This document shows positions 34,653 through 46,318 of a stretch of DNA of 64,000 bases, piece by piece. The notes beneath the pieces were generated by a model that was not told the origin of the DNA, did not search any database, and saw only the letters and a list, made by a program, of their open reading frames with translations. How positions within the stretch are numbered: the first letter of the stretch is position 1; the number at the start of each line of letters is the position of its first letter. Both the position numbers and the translations under genes were made by a program. This stretch comes from Wurfbainia villosa (lineage: Eukaryota > Streptophyta > Magnoliopsida > Zingiberales > Zingiberaceae), in assembly GCA_025175895.1 (NCBI GenBank), contig CM046004.1, positions 13,193,011 through 13,257,010 on the forward strand. Direction: 5' to 3'.

Positions 34653-35968
34653 TGTAAGATATCGAATAATAATTATAATAATAATAAATGCCCCTGGTTA
34701 ATTAAGAAATTTTCTTATGGAATTTTTTAGGAATTGTTAGAAATTTTTCTGGATTTAAATAGATTTTGTATGGTCAATTTATGGGGAATAATTTAATAGG
34801 CTTCGAGAAAACCTATTTGATTTATTAGTAAGAAAGAATTAATGGATTTAATAAGCCTAAGTTTCCTACATTTAAATAACTAAACCTTATTATTTTAATC
34901 CCTGATTCTTTTCTCCATGCACCATCATTGTTCTCTTCTTACGCCGCTCATTTCTCCCGATTGTGCAACCTTCTGCCCCTTTGTTGGCTTCTTCACGTGA
35001 GTCGAGCTTGGCAAGGTCATTATCGCTGCTGCCGCCTCTTCTCTTCCTCTCCCGTGGGTGACCTCCCATCGCCGACTTCTTCCTCTCTTCGTTGATCAAA
35101 GGTGCTTGACATCTCTTCTTCCTAAACTCCATTGCTCGAGCTCGCACTGACGCCGCTACGCTGGTCGTCATCGCCACACCGCTATCGCTGCGAGTTGGAT
35201 CCACTACCTCCGCCGCCACTCCTCAACCTCCTCGATCCCTAGCTTTTCTGATCGCACATCTCATCCTCTCATTCGGATCATGGGAGCTTAATCTGCCATT
35301 GCCGCCGCTCGAGCCCAGCTTGCCATTTCCCCCTTCTAGTGCTTCGCCGACAAAGATCTCCACTTAAGCAGCAAGCACCACCGCTGCATCCAATCTTTGC
35401 CGCGGTGAGCTCTTCATTCCCATCTCTATTTTCATCGTGTATTGCTTGGGAGCCAAGACACCACCTACCGACCACAGCTTTGATGCTTATCGGACAGGCC
35501 AAGGAGGAGTTCGTTCTCTTCTTCTCTGCGACGTCTCTGATCTAGAATGCCATCGTTCTTTGTGACTATTTTTGATCTGAGCACAACCCTGTTCATCGTT
35601 GGCGTGTCCGTGGCCATCGCCTCCAGATCAGTATGTCATGATCGTCTTCAGGGCCATTGTAGTTGATCGACTCTTAGCAGCCATTCACAGCCTTCCACTA
35701 TGGGCGACAAATTCATTAGTGTTGCTGCCGTCCAATTAGCTCCTCTCCCATGTACAGGTGGAAAAGGGCACTCGGATAATAGTTTTGGATAATGAATATG
35801 GTGATTACATATTTGAACTTTCTAAGGTGGATTTGGGGTTAGCTTCCAATGCAACTAAGTATTGAGATTGGTTGTCTTCGGTTCGACTATTTGATTTGGA
35901 TTGGATACACAACTGTGAATCAAGAAGCGGTGAACATTAAATTAGATGGGAGCATTAATTCAGAGAAA
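34653..35968 (+). repeat. Chromovirus-like gypsy 3' LTR, truncated
   Basis: Starts TGTAAGATATCG right after the PPT and matches the 5' LTR copy at 4086-5462 and 24819-24920, without the MITE-like block. It loses similarity after CATTAATTCAGAGAAAGG. The ORFs at 34890-35545 are LTR leader, not genes. Confidence 0.8.
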
Positions 35969-37164
35969 GGAGAAGGGTTAGAGGCCACTAAAGGAGTGGA
36001 TTCACTCATAATAGGCAAGAAGGGGCAGTACAGAAGGTTGCGTCGTTGGCCCCATAAGAGGAGGAATAACCCTCTGAGCAGGAGAAGGGATTCCTAAAGA
36101 GGAGGATGTAGAAGTTGAAGGGAAGAGAGCCACGACCAAAGGGCTCATTGAAGCAGGAGAGGTCAGAGGGAAGCTCTATGGTGGTTGAAGAATGTCAGAA
36201 ACCACCTGCTAAATAATGGGGGAAGGGGAACTCTCAGGAGAAGGGAAGGAAGAAAGAGTAAGGGGATTGAGTGGCTCTAACGATGCAGATAGAAGAATAG
36301 GAGAAGAAACTAAAATAATATTGGTGGTTAAAGAAGGTATAAGTGTTCTTGCTTCTTCGTTGGAGGAAGGAGGATTGCCAGAATCACATTCTAAATCCGG
36401 CTATGGTGAAAGGCCTTCCAAATTAGGGGTCTGTGGAGAAGATGATGAGAATATTGTCGAAATGGGTAACGGTGAAGATGGAGAAAGTTTAGCTGAAATT
36501 GATTCTAATTCTGGGGGGAACTCAAAAGAAGAAGGAGAATCAAGAGGAGTTGTCTCTTCTTCAGGAAGTTGCCGGTGTGCAACCCCCCTCACTTTAGCTT
36601 GGAATTGCAAAAAAGGAGGAGGTGGCCTATGGCCACCTAAAATTGAAGGTGGAGAAGCGGTCAAACTAGGGTTTGGTGATGATGATGAAGAAGGAAGTGG
36701 AGAGGATTGTAACAATTGGAAATTTACCTTGGGCAAAGGTGAAACAATGGGGGATGAAGGTGCAAAAAAAATGAGGAGAAGAGGTGGATGTTAAAGCAAA
36801 GGGGGGGGGGGGGGGGGACAAAAGAAGCTGAAACAAGGGGTGGAAATGTTGTGGTAACAGATGATTGATTTTTTCTCTGTTCAATCTCTTGACGGTACTC
36901 CGCCATCATTTGTTGAAGAAGAGATTTCATCTTGGCTTTCAAGAAGCAAGGAAAACAAGGAAGTCGTCCGAAAGAAGCAAGAAACTTTTTGGCAGGTGGA
37001 GAAAGGAGGAGAAGGGCTGGAAACTAAAGGGGGGCGAAGATGAAGAAGGGGGAAGATAAAGAGTCTTATATAATGGGTAAGGCTATGCTTATGATATGAA
37101 TTGGGCTTCAGAGCAGAGATGTGAGCCCCAAGGAGATTCAGAATCATGATTTGTCTTCTTTACG
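35969..37164. other. Unassigned purine-rich region with low-complexity ORFs
   Basis: No family recognised. The plus strand is G/A-rich. An ATG ORF of 192 codons (36216-36794) is rich in Gly, Glu and Ser. The opposite strand has overlapping Pro/Ser-rich frames, one beginning MKAKMKSLLQQMMAEYRQ (36942 leftward), which looks like a short coiled coil. None has a recognisable domain. The G/A bias explains open frames on both strands, so coding status is doubtful. It may belong to the truncated element to its left or to the tandem array to its right. Confidence 0.4.
36801..36817. repeat. Poly(G) run
   Basis: Seventeen consecutive G. It is a likely sequencing-length uncertainty and a possible G-quadruplex former. 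Confidence 0.95.
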
Positions 37165-38489
37165 GCTTGATATCAGTCGGAGCCATCATCCCCATGCGGT
37201 GGTAGAATGGAGTAGGGTTTAAGGTAGAAACACCTATGAAGAGTGACGGAGTAAAATATTTGTTCCGACTTGATTGGACAACGCCCTAGATCAGGTCATC
37301 ACATTTTTATAGTCTGGTATTACCCAGAGCCATTATCCCTGTGCGGTGGCGGAACGGAGGAGTAGGGTTTAAGGTAAATACACCTGTGAAGAATGGCGGA
37401 GTAAAATATTCATTCCGACCTGATGAGTCAAAGCCCTAGGTCAGGTCATCACATTTTTATGGCATGGTATTATCCAGAGTCATCATCCTCATGTGGTGAT
37501 GGAACGGAGGAGTAGGGTTTAAGGTAAATACACCTGTGAAGAGCGGCAGAGTAAAATATTTATTCCGATCCGATTGGGCAATGCCCTAGATCGAGTCGTC
37601 ACATTTTTATGGCATGGTATTACCCAGAGCAATCATCCCCGTGCTGTGGCGGAATGAAGGAGTAGGGTTTAAGGTAAATACACCTGTGAAGAATGTCGGA
37701 GTAAAACATTCATTCCGACCTGATGGGGTAAAGTCGTGGGTTAGGTCGTCACATTTTTTATGGTATGGTATTATCCAGAGTCATCATTCTCGTGTGGTGG
37801 TGGAACGGAGGAGAAGAGTTTAAGGTAAATACACCTGTGAAGAACGACGGAGTAAAAAATGCATTCCGATTTGATGGGGCGAAGGCCTAGATCAGATGAC
37901 CACACTTGTTACGACTTGGTGTTAACCAAAGCCATCATCCTCGTGCGGTGGCGGAACGAAGGAGTTGGGAGTTCAAAGCTAGTGCACTAATGACAAACGA
38001 TGGAGTAAAAAATTATTCCGATTTGATCACGCGAATCCCTGAATCAAGTCGCCACTATTCTTTCTGTTTGTCTTCAAGTCAAGCAATTATCCCCTTGTGG
38101 TGGCAGAACGGAGGAGTTGGGTTTAAGGTAGATGCACCGTTGAAGAACAAACGACGTAAAAAAATTATTCTGACTTGATTAGGTGAATCCCTGAATCAAG
38201 TCATCACTATTCTTTCTACTTGTCTCTAAGGCAAGCAACTATCCCCGTATAGTGGCGGAACGGAGGAGTTGGGTTCAAGGTAGATGCACTGGAGAAATAC
38301 AATGGCAAAGTAAAAAATTCTGACTTGATCAGGCAAAGCTCTGAATCAAGTCGTCACTATTCTTTCTGCTTGTCTACAAGACAAGCAACTATCCTCGTAT
38401 GGTGGCAGAACAAAGGAGTCGGGTTCAAGATAGATGCACTAGAGAAATACAACGACAGAGTAAATTTTTTTGACTTGATCAGGCGAAGC
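37165..38489 (+). repeat. Tandem array, about nine units of ~150 bp
   Basis: The anchor GGAGTAGGGTTTAAGG or close variants recurs at about 37211, 37361, 37511, 37661, 37812, 37961, 38114, 38265 and 38417, so the period is 150-153 bp. Each unit also has CCGTGCGGTGGCGGAACG, GGAGTAAAA and TCAGGTCATCAC-like parts. Right-hand units are more diverged and share ACTATTCTTTCTGCTTGTCT. Short ORFs inside follow the repeat. The array stops where LINE coding sequence begins. Confidence 0.9.
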
Positions 38490-40716
38490 TTTCTTCCATT
38501 CGTTGGTCAAGAGGAACAACAAGCGGAGGGAAATTGTTGCGGTGGAAGGAATGGACGGAGAGGTCACTATGGATGTCGGGAAGGTAGCACAAGTATTCGT
38601 GGAGCATTTCCAAAGGCAACTAGGAAAGAAAAAGGACCGGACCACATTCCGAAATGATTGCATGCAATATGGGAGGATGCTTACGATGGAGCACAAATCA
38701 CAACTTACCCGCATGCCTACGGCCGATGAAATCAAGAAGACATTATTTAGTATTGGTGAACTCAAAGCTCCGGGGTCGGATGGATATAGCTCCAAATTCT
38801 ACAAGGAGGCATGGGAAACAATCGAACATGACTTTACCGAAGGCATTATGGAGTTCTTTCAAAATGGGAAGCTTCTCAAGTCATGGAATCATACACTCAT
38901 TAGCTTAATTCCAAAGAGCGAGCATGCTAGCAAAGTGCAGGACTATAGGCCGATATCATGTTGCACGGTGTTCTACAAGGTCATATCCAAACTACTTGCT
39001 AGCCGGTTATCAGGTGTCACAGATCACTTCTTTGAATAGAGACACAACATTTGTCAAAGGAAGATCAATCACAGATAGCATCCAGTTAGCCAGAATTCGA
39101 GGCACTACACTAGGAAGAGAATTTCCCCTAGGTGCACCCTGAAAGTGGATCTGCAGAAGGCCTTTGACTCAGTACATTGGGATTTCTTATTAGATGTCCT
39201 CAGCGCCCTACAGTTCCCACCCATCTACATCGCATGGATCAGAGAATGCATCACCACCACGTCTTTCTCTGTAGTGATCAATGGGTATACACATGGGCAT
39301 TTTCATGGGGGCAGAGGACTTAGACAAGGTGACCCACTCTCACCTTACTTGTTTGGCATTTGTATGGAGTATTTATCCAGATCCTTGGCACGGGCAAGTA
39401 CCAGATCAGATTTCAAATTCCATCCCACATGTGAGCACTTGGGCATCTCCCACCTGATATATCTATTGATGATCGCTTTTATCACGGGGAGACATACCTT
39501 CAGTTAGGAGACTAGTTGATTGCTTGGCACAATTTTCACAGATGGCAGGACTCACTGCAAGTGTGCACAAATCCAGCTGCTACATGGCGGGCATAGATGC
39601 ACAGACCAAAGCCCAGATATGTGCTATTATTGGCTTCCAGGAGGGAGAGATGCCTTTCAAATACTTGGGAATCCCATTAGCCTAAAAAAAACTCAAAATC
39701 TCAGACTATGGGATACTTCTAGATGGCCTCTCCAGGAGGATTAATGCATGGCCAAAACAGAGCCTCTCTTATGCAAGTAAAGCACAGCTTATCGCATCGG
39801 TGCTGCAGGGGGTCGAGTGTTACTGGATGTCCATATTGCCACTGCCAGCTGGAGTTATTGAGCACATTCATAGCCTATGCTGGGCTTTCATGTGGACGAG
39901 TAAGAACCCCCCCATTTCATGGTCAGCTATATGTGGGCTGAAAGAGGAAGGTGGTCTAGGCTTGAGGGACTTGAAGTCTTGGAACCTCGCACTACTGACA
40001 AAGGTTCTATGGCGTATACAGGACAAGCTAGACTCACTATGGATACGATGGGTGCATCAGCATTACCTCGATACGATCCGATGCGAGGCGAGCGGTGAGG
40101 CACACGGATTCGCCACTGATGAAAATGATTCTGCACATCAGAGATAGTATACTGGCTATTACAGGTAGCCCCACTGCAGCATCACACACACTAGCATCAT
40201 GGTTCAGCAGAGGGGCAGGAGTGCGGCAAACATATGATCATTTCAGAGAGCATAGACCAAAGAAAGCATGGGTTAAGATTGTATGGCAGAGGGACATCCA
40301 GGCAAGCCATCAGTTCACACTGTGGTTGTTGGCTAATAGGAGGCTGCCTACTAGAGATCGACAGAGCTACATGGAGGATAGGAGATGTGCATTTTGTAGA
40401 CTGGAGGAGGAGACACAGGCACATGTATTCTTCAGATGCCATGTGGTCAGGCTGTTATGGGCACGGGTGAGAGATAGGCTGCAGATCACGATCGAGGAGA
40501 TGAGCACGTCTGAGGCAGCACTCGCATCTTGGACTTCATTATCGGGGACTCAGATGGTATGAGAGCACAACATCTAGCCCTTGGAGCGACTGTACATTAT
40601 GTCTGGAGGGCTAGAAATGAGATCAGATTTGAGGATTCTCGGTTTGATGAGGAGAGGATATTTAGGAAGATACATGTACATGTATATAGAGCACTTGATG
40701 TATCCCATGCAATGTA
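38490..40716 (+). pseudogene. LINE ORF2 remnant: reverse transcriptase and zf-RVT
   Basis: Non-LTR reverse transcriptase in four or more frames. The first (to 39039) has APGSDGYSSKFYKEAW, LISLIPK and DYRPISCCTVFYKVISKLLA. A shift follows. The next (39145-39507) has DLQKAFDSVHWDFL and GGRGLRQGDPLSPYLF. The YADD catalytic box near 39455-39475 is lost (it reads HLIYLLMIAF), so the enzyme is dead. At about 40260-40470 a zf-RVT domain follows (LWLLANRRLPTRDR, CAFCRLEEETQAHVFFRC). The last frame ends RALDVSHAM with stop TAA near 40715. In active LINEs the protein copies its own RNA at a nicked target. Confidence 0.9.
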
Positions 40717-40732
40717 AAAAAAAAACATTGCA
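40708..40732. repeat. Hairpin around the A-run at the LINE stop codon
   Basis: TGCAATGT and ACATTGCA are complementary arms around an A-run, at the very end of LINE coding. Confidence 0.85.
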
Positions 40733-40802
40733 AATAGGGTTCCCAAACCCTATCTTCAATTTGAGGTTTAAGCATTTTAGGGTTTAGGGTCCCCAAAACC
40801 CT
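40733..40802. repeat. Telomere-like tandem repeat, left piece
   Basis: Start of an array of AATAGGGTTCCCAAACCCTA / TTTTAGGGTTTAGGGT units, cut by the insertion at 40803 and resumed at 49350. Confidence 0.88.
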
Positions 40803-42192
40803 TGTTAGGACCCTTGGAACGGCTAGAGGGGGGGGGGGTGAATAGCGTAGATGAAATTCGCTCCCGTTTATGTCTACAATTTCGTTAGTGCGCAGCGGAA
40901 ATAGAAATAATAAAAGCGATAACGAAATAGACAACAAGCTAACACAATGATATAACGTGGTTCGGAACCGCACGGTTCCTACTCCACGGATCGAGCTCTA
41001 AAGAGCCCTAGTGATGCACACACACTCACTAATGATAAACACTCCTTCTCGACACAAGTCGGAGGCGGAGAAACCCCTTACAATAAATCTTACAACAGTA
41101 AGAATGAAATACAAGCAATATACAATGTAAATATGAAATACAAGTAAAGAAAAGACTTTACAACACTTGTTTTGATTGCTTGAATGCTTGGTTGCTTGCT
41201 TGCACTTGGAGACCTGATTTGCACCAACAAATCGTCCCAATAGCCCTCAAGAACCGGTTTCTTTTTCCTCCATCACGAGCTCCATATATAGCTTCAACTG
41301 TCTTTGGAAAAAGTCTATCGATCAATCGATCGAGACCATCGATCGGCCCATGATACCCTTGTCGTGAGACAAGCGGCTAGTTCCACGTTGGATAAGTCAG
41401 CGGAACTACCATCGATCGGCCCGATGGAGTCCTCACTCGACGGTCGAGTCTCGACTCCATGCGTGGCCGAATTCGAGCACCCGGTCGGCGATCACACAAT
41501 CGATCATTTGCTCGAGCCATCGATCATTTGCCAACCTATGGCGATCATTGCTAGGCCATAACCCGTAGTCAAACCCTAGTTGACTCGGTCCAGTTGACTG
41601 CCACATGGCATCAGTCGACTGGCACACCTCAAACATGAGGTTTTAACTCAAGTATGGTTCCACCATACTTGCTAGACCACCCTTAGCCTAGACCTAAGCC
41701 TTCTAGTCACCTCCATCAGCCTCACGCCTCTCGGATCCCTCCAAGTCATCCATGACTTATTCATCCATCGCGCTAGCCTTCAGGTGCTTCCGTCGGCTAT
41801 ATCATGCTAACGGTGTCTACACCACCAAGGCACATTGGACTTACGCCGCCAAGACTCCGCTTGGACTTTACGTCGCCAACCATTGGACTTATGCTGCCAA
41901 GACTCCCGCTTGGACTTTACGCCGCCAATATCAAACCCTTGGACTTCTCAAATGCCAAGACTCAAGCTTGGACTTTCCCTTGCCAACCCATGTTGGACTT
42001 TCCATGCCAAGACCATGCTTGAACTTTCCTTGCCAACCCATGTTAGACTTTACATTGCCAAGTGTCCGACTTGGACTTTCCATGACACTTATATTGTCAT
42101 ATGTTTTTGTCGAAACATCAAAACACATCAAAACATCACTCGAGCCAAACTCGAGTCCTGGTCAATCGTGACCTGGGCCGATTGCACCAACA
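40803..42192 (-). repeat. 3' LTR of copy 2
   Basis: TGTTAGGACCC..GCACCAACA on the plus strand. TATA-like CCATATATAG at 41282-41291, hairpin array at 41826-42087. In the palindrome field (41304-41560) most sites read ATCGATCGG or CGATCATT instead of CAGTCGACTG. Confidence 0.92.
41826..42087 (-). repeat. Short-hairpin array, copy 2 3' LTR
   Basis: About ten inverted-repeat units (GCCAAG..CTTGGAC and GCCAAC..GTTGGAC), same order as in the copy 2 5' LTR and copy 3. One unit has lost pairing (AACCCATGTTAGAC). Confidence 0.88.
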
Positions 42193-43800
42193 ATCTCCCC
42201 CTTTTTGATGTTTGACAAAAACCAAACAAATAATTGAAACAAATAATTGAGTTAGAATACTAACTCAAATCCTTTACCAATTATCCCAAATGTTCTCCCC
42301 CAAACATTCTCCCCCTTTTTGACTAACATCAAAAAGGTTTTCTCTCCAAGGAGGTCAATGTCTCATGTCCCAATGAGATCTTACAATCTCCCCCTTGATC
42401 CAAAAATACCTAGGATGCCTACCATCTTCCTAGTGATAAGTCCCATATCACTCAAGAGAGGCAATCCTATTCACTCTCCCAATTTCCAAATTGGGTTTCT
42501 AAAAATCCATAAATTTCCCAAATTGATAACATTCTCCCCTTCAAGGAGAAAAACACATCCATCATCCCAAGATGGATATCTCCCCCTAAAGGCTTGCTCC
42601 CCCTTGACCATTGCACCAACAATGTTCTTCGGAAGTCCCTAAGCCAATAGGAACTCTAAACCATCAAAATTAAGGTTAGAAATTCAACATTGAACTTTCC
42701 ACACCTTAAAATTGATACAAACCCTAAACAACTCTCCTAATCCATATACAATAGCTTTTCACCCTTTATAATACTTTCCAAAGCATATCCTAGGGTTAGG
42801 AGTGGTTAGGGACCTTTGCCATGGCTAAACACGGACTAACCAAACTTAGTTTTCCGAAATCAGCCTTGGCAGTCGACTCTGTCAGCTACGATCATTGCCA
42901 CACTCATCGATCGGCCACTGTAGGCGATCGATAATCAAATTTCAATTTGATTATCGAATCGAGTTTCAGAAAATCATAACTAATTATACGTATATCGAAA
43001 AATCACGAAATTTGATACGTATAATACCTATGACCAATACAATGGGTGAAAAATATTTGAAAATTATTTTACCCATAAAATAGTGAATTTGATACAAAAC
43101 TCAAAACCATTGAAATTTTCAATGTTTTGGCCCTATTTTGTATCAACTTCATCAATGGTGATTGCTATCAAAAGATAGACTTCACCAAGGTTTTCTAAAA
43201 TGATTTTAAAATGTTTTCAAGACCTTATCTTGGATCATATTCCTTGGGCTCTATGTGTGTGACTTGTACACGAGCTCTCCTAATGATCCACAACTAAAAT
43301 TAGATGAGTTTTAGTTCATCTAGATGCAAAAACTATGCACCTTGAACTTAACTCATATCCTAGCATCTCACATGTATCTAGGGTGTATACATACACATAC
43401 ATGTCAATTAGATGTGAGATGTGGGTTTTGTTCTCCCTAATCTAGGGTTTCAAGCATTTTTCTAAGGCAACTCTACTTGATTCCCTTATAAATGGGACTC
43501 CAAGTCATGTCATAGTCCTTAAATCAATTTTAATCAATTAAATGCATGAAATGATCATGGCATAAAGATAGCAATAATTAAGCATGACCAATGATCATGA
43601 TGTCACGGCATATGATAAAATCTAAAAACACATGACATTGGTCCTTAATCCCTAAGCATAATCATGACATATAAGATGATTAAGAATAAACATGATGTCA
43701 TGACATGGCATATGATAGCAATACAATTATACAAATATTCATTCATACACACAAGATTTTTTAGAAATAAGGATTTCATTTAACTTAAATTTGTCTTTTG
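42193..43800 (-). other. 3' noncoding region of copy 2
   Basis: No gene. Matches copies 1 and 3 in reverse: CTCCCCC-rich stretches (complements of AAGGGGGAGA), the block with TGGTGATTGCTATCAAAAGA near 43155-43175, and CATGACAT-rich sequence up to 43700. Confidence 0.8.
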
Positions 43801-43834
43801 CAATCAAAATGGAGATTGGCTATGCTCAATCTCA

Positions 43835-45062
43835 CTACAAAAATGACATCCACAAAAAAAAAATAATATCCTCTAATCGTCCGCAGGAGGTGGCGGTGGA
43901 GGTGGCTGCTGACTCAGAGTCCAGGCCCGCATCATCTCTAGCATATCGCGATCTTTGCTCTATGCGCCTGGTCTCCTCCATCCTATCGAGGCGTGTGCCA
44001 AAGGCCTGCGGCACGCCAATAACTCGACTACCTGAGTCAACCAGCTGATAATCCTCAAATCTGGACTCCGGTAGCCACGCGATCGATGGACTGCGTGATG
44101 TGTCTGCCGGCATCTGGTCATCCTCATCAGAGGTGTCCGTATCCTCGTCGTCCTCTGCTGCATCTCTGGGTGGCGGAGGAGGTATGTCTGTGTGCATACT
44201 GGGTGGTCGGCGCCAACTCCATCTCGGTAGCCCATCCGTAGCCGCTAAGGAGAAGTTCTGGCCCGATATACTGATCGTACACTTCCGATGGGCAGCCGCG
44301 AGAGCCTATGGATGTTAATGCCTACGAGTCGAGCCATCTTGTGATGATATGTCAAATGGCATATGCACTTTCCCTTATGCAGAAGTGAAGTGCACAATGC
44401 AATGGAAGATGTTCAATGCAAAATTTATGTCTAGCGATGGCATGGCATATAGAAGAAAGAGATGGGGAGGCGAATCTTGGCGGACCAAGTGACAATGGCG
44501 AAAACACCCAACAATGACCTTGTAAAGGACATTGTCAGTCTGAATAACTCGGTGATGGGAAATAAATTCTGGGCCAGTGGACGAAGATAACCAAAAATAT
44601 GCTCATGCATGGACTCCATAGAGATGTGGGCAAAAGGCTCAGGTAGAGGAAAGTCCATGGTAGGGTAAAAGATGAAGGTGTCATCTGAAGGCCTACACTC
44701 GAGAAACTCTGCAGATGTCGCGAGTGAACTCTAAGTCGCGTTTTGCAACGCGAGTAGTGTATGTAGGGCCATCATCTACCTTTTTAAGGTTTTGGTAAAA
44801 TTCCTTAATGAGGTCATCATTGATTGGATGTGTGCACAAGACAATCTTCATCAAATTGTAGTATGCAATTAGTTCCATGACGTCACTACAATGCCTATTG
44901 AAGAAATCTCTATCTATGTACCGAACCAACATAGGTTGGTACAACCGAGAGTCACTCTCGGATGGATCATTCCTACGGGCTCTCCTATTATGAATGTAAT
45001 GTGATGATATGCAATGCAATGGCAACAATACGCGATTAGATAAACCTACATTGTAATGGAAA
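43835..45062 (-). pseudogene. Extra ORF remnant, plant transposon-protein-like, in copy 2
   Basis: Coding-like sequence in element sense between gag and the 3' LTR, absent from copies 1 and 3. The pieces are 45028-44693 (RRARRNDPSESDSRLYQPML..FNRHCSDVMELIAYYN..DDLIKEFYQNLKKVDDGPT), then, after a shift, 44710-44431 (AEFLECRPSDD..HIFGYLRPLAQNLFPITELFRLTMSFT), and 44197-43835 (acidic and proline-rich, PPPPPRDAAEDDEDTDTSDE). The middle part resembles the plant-specific domain often called putative plant transposon protein, with a typical EFY-N-L segment. I infer similarity from memory only. Shifts and stops make it non-functional. Function unknown. Confidence 0.5.
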
Positions 45063-46318
45063 TGAAAATTAGGGCTCGGAAGAAAAATCGTTACTTAGGC
45101 GCCATGTGTGTGGAGGAAGACTCAAAAGTTCTTTGAGGATCGCCGGAAAAGTCGAAAGCGTCGGCCACCAAGAACCCTAAGCTGGAAGCAAGGAACAAAA
45201 ACCTAAACCGCGTGAACTAGGCTCAAACAAGTGAAAAATGGAAGAGGAAGGGCTTATCTATCAAACCTAATATCTTGGCGATTGGGGGCCGAGGAGTCGT
45301 CGGAGAGGAAGACGACGATCGGAGAGGGAAAGAAGAAGGAGAACTCGTCGCGTGAAGACGTCGACCCTAGCGGTTCGGCGTTATAAAATCGTGATGTAGT
45401 CGACTGATGTGAGCATCGATCGATCGCGGTCGCTATCGATTTTTCGAGTTTTGAGCCGATCGGCTGCTCGGTTCGCAATCATTTGAACTCTCTATGACGT
45501 GCTACGATGCATCGATCGGTGATGTTGCTCATCGATCGGGATGTGCACATCACTCGACCGGCCTCGTCGAGCACTCGGTGCGTGCTCTGATAGCATCGAT
45601 CGTGATGTTCGATCAGTCAAGTCATGGAGCTAGCACTCGACTGATGGCCGTATCGTATCGTGCTACAGTGTTATCAGTCGACTGATGTCTGATTTCCAGT
45701 TCTGAAAATCAGAAAATCTCGATTTTATCATCTTAATGTTCCATTTTATCACGTTAGATCTTGTATTTTGAATGTATTGATGTTATACTTTTATTTATGT
45801 ATTTGTTAATGTATTTTAATGTTTTATTTCATTTTTTGCAAACATTAACATTCAATGATTTCCAAAACCTAACATCTCACCCTTTCTAAGTGTTGAAATA
45901 CACAATCAAGGTAAAAGACTTGTTTTGTGAGATGTAATTTATCCTAGACATTCATTCCATGCAAACATATGGTAAAACATATGAAACATGGTGAATACAA
46001 GACACCAAGTTGTGTGGCACTTGAGTATCACTCTAGATATTACCTTTACATCTTAACCACACATTTCTTGATACATGACCTTCCCAAGTGTGCCAATAAT
46101 CAAAGGTACACACTATGACCTCTAAATCTAGATCGTGTCAATTTTATTGATTTTCATGTTTTCAAGATATATATATTGACACAACCTAAAATTTTGAGAT
46201 TAAGACTCAAGGATATTTCCAAAGTAACCATAGCCTTGAAAGTAACCTTAAAGTGCCACCTTTATTATGGTTGAGTTAACTACCCATCCAATCAAGGTTG
46301 GCACACCCTAAAACCATC
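45063..46318 (-). other. Noncoding part of copy 2 with palindrome field
   Basis: No supported gene. 45390-45690 has several CAGTCGACTG sites and many ATCGATCG variants. 46030-46318 matches the sequence just after gag in copy 3 (GGATGGGTAGTTAACTCAACC on the minus strand). Confidence 0.65.

Noticed and set aside
36216..36794. 192-codon ORF as a real host gene
   Set aside because: Strong G/A strand bias, open frames on the opposite strand, no recognised domain and a poly(G) run right after it. Kept only as an unassigned region.
43833..43844. CACTACAAAAAT as the left end of a CACTA insertion in copy 2
   Set aside because: No ATTTTTGTAGTG partner, 3-bp TSD or subterminal repeats were found to the right. 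The string could occur by chance in A-rich sequence.
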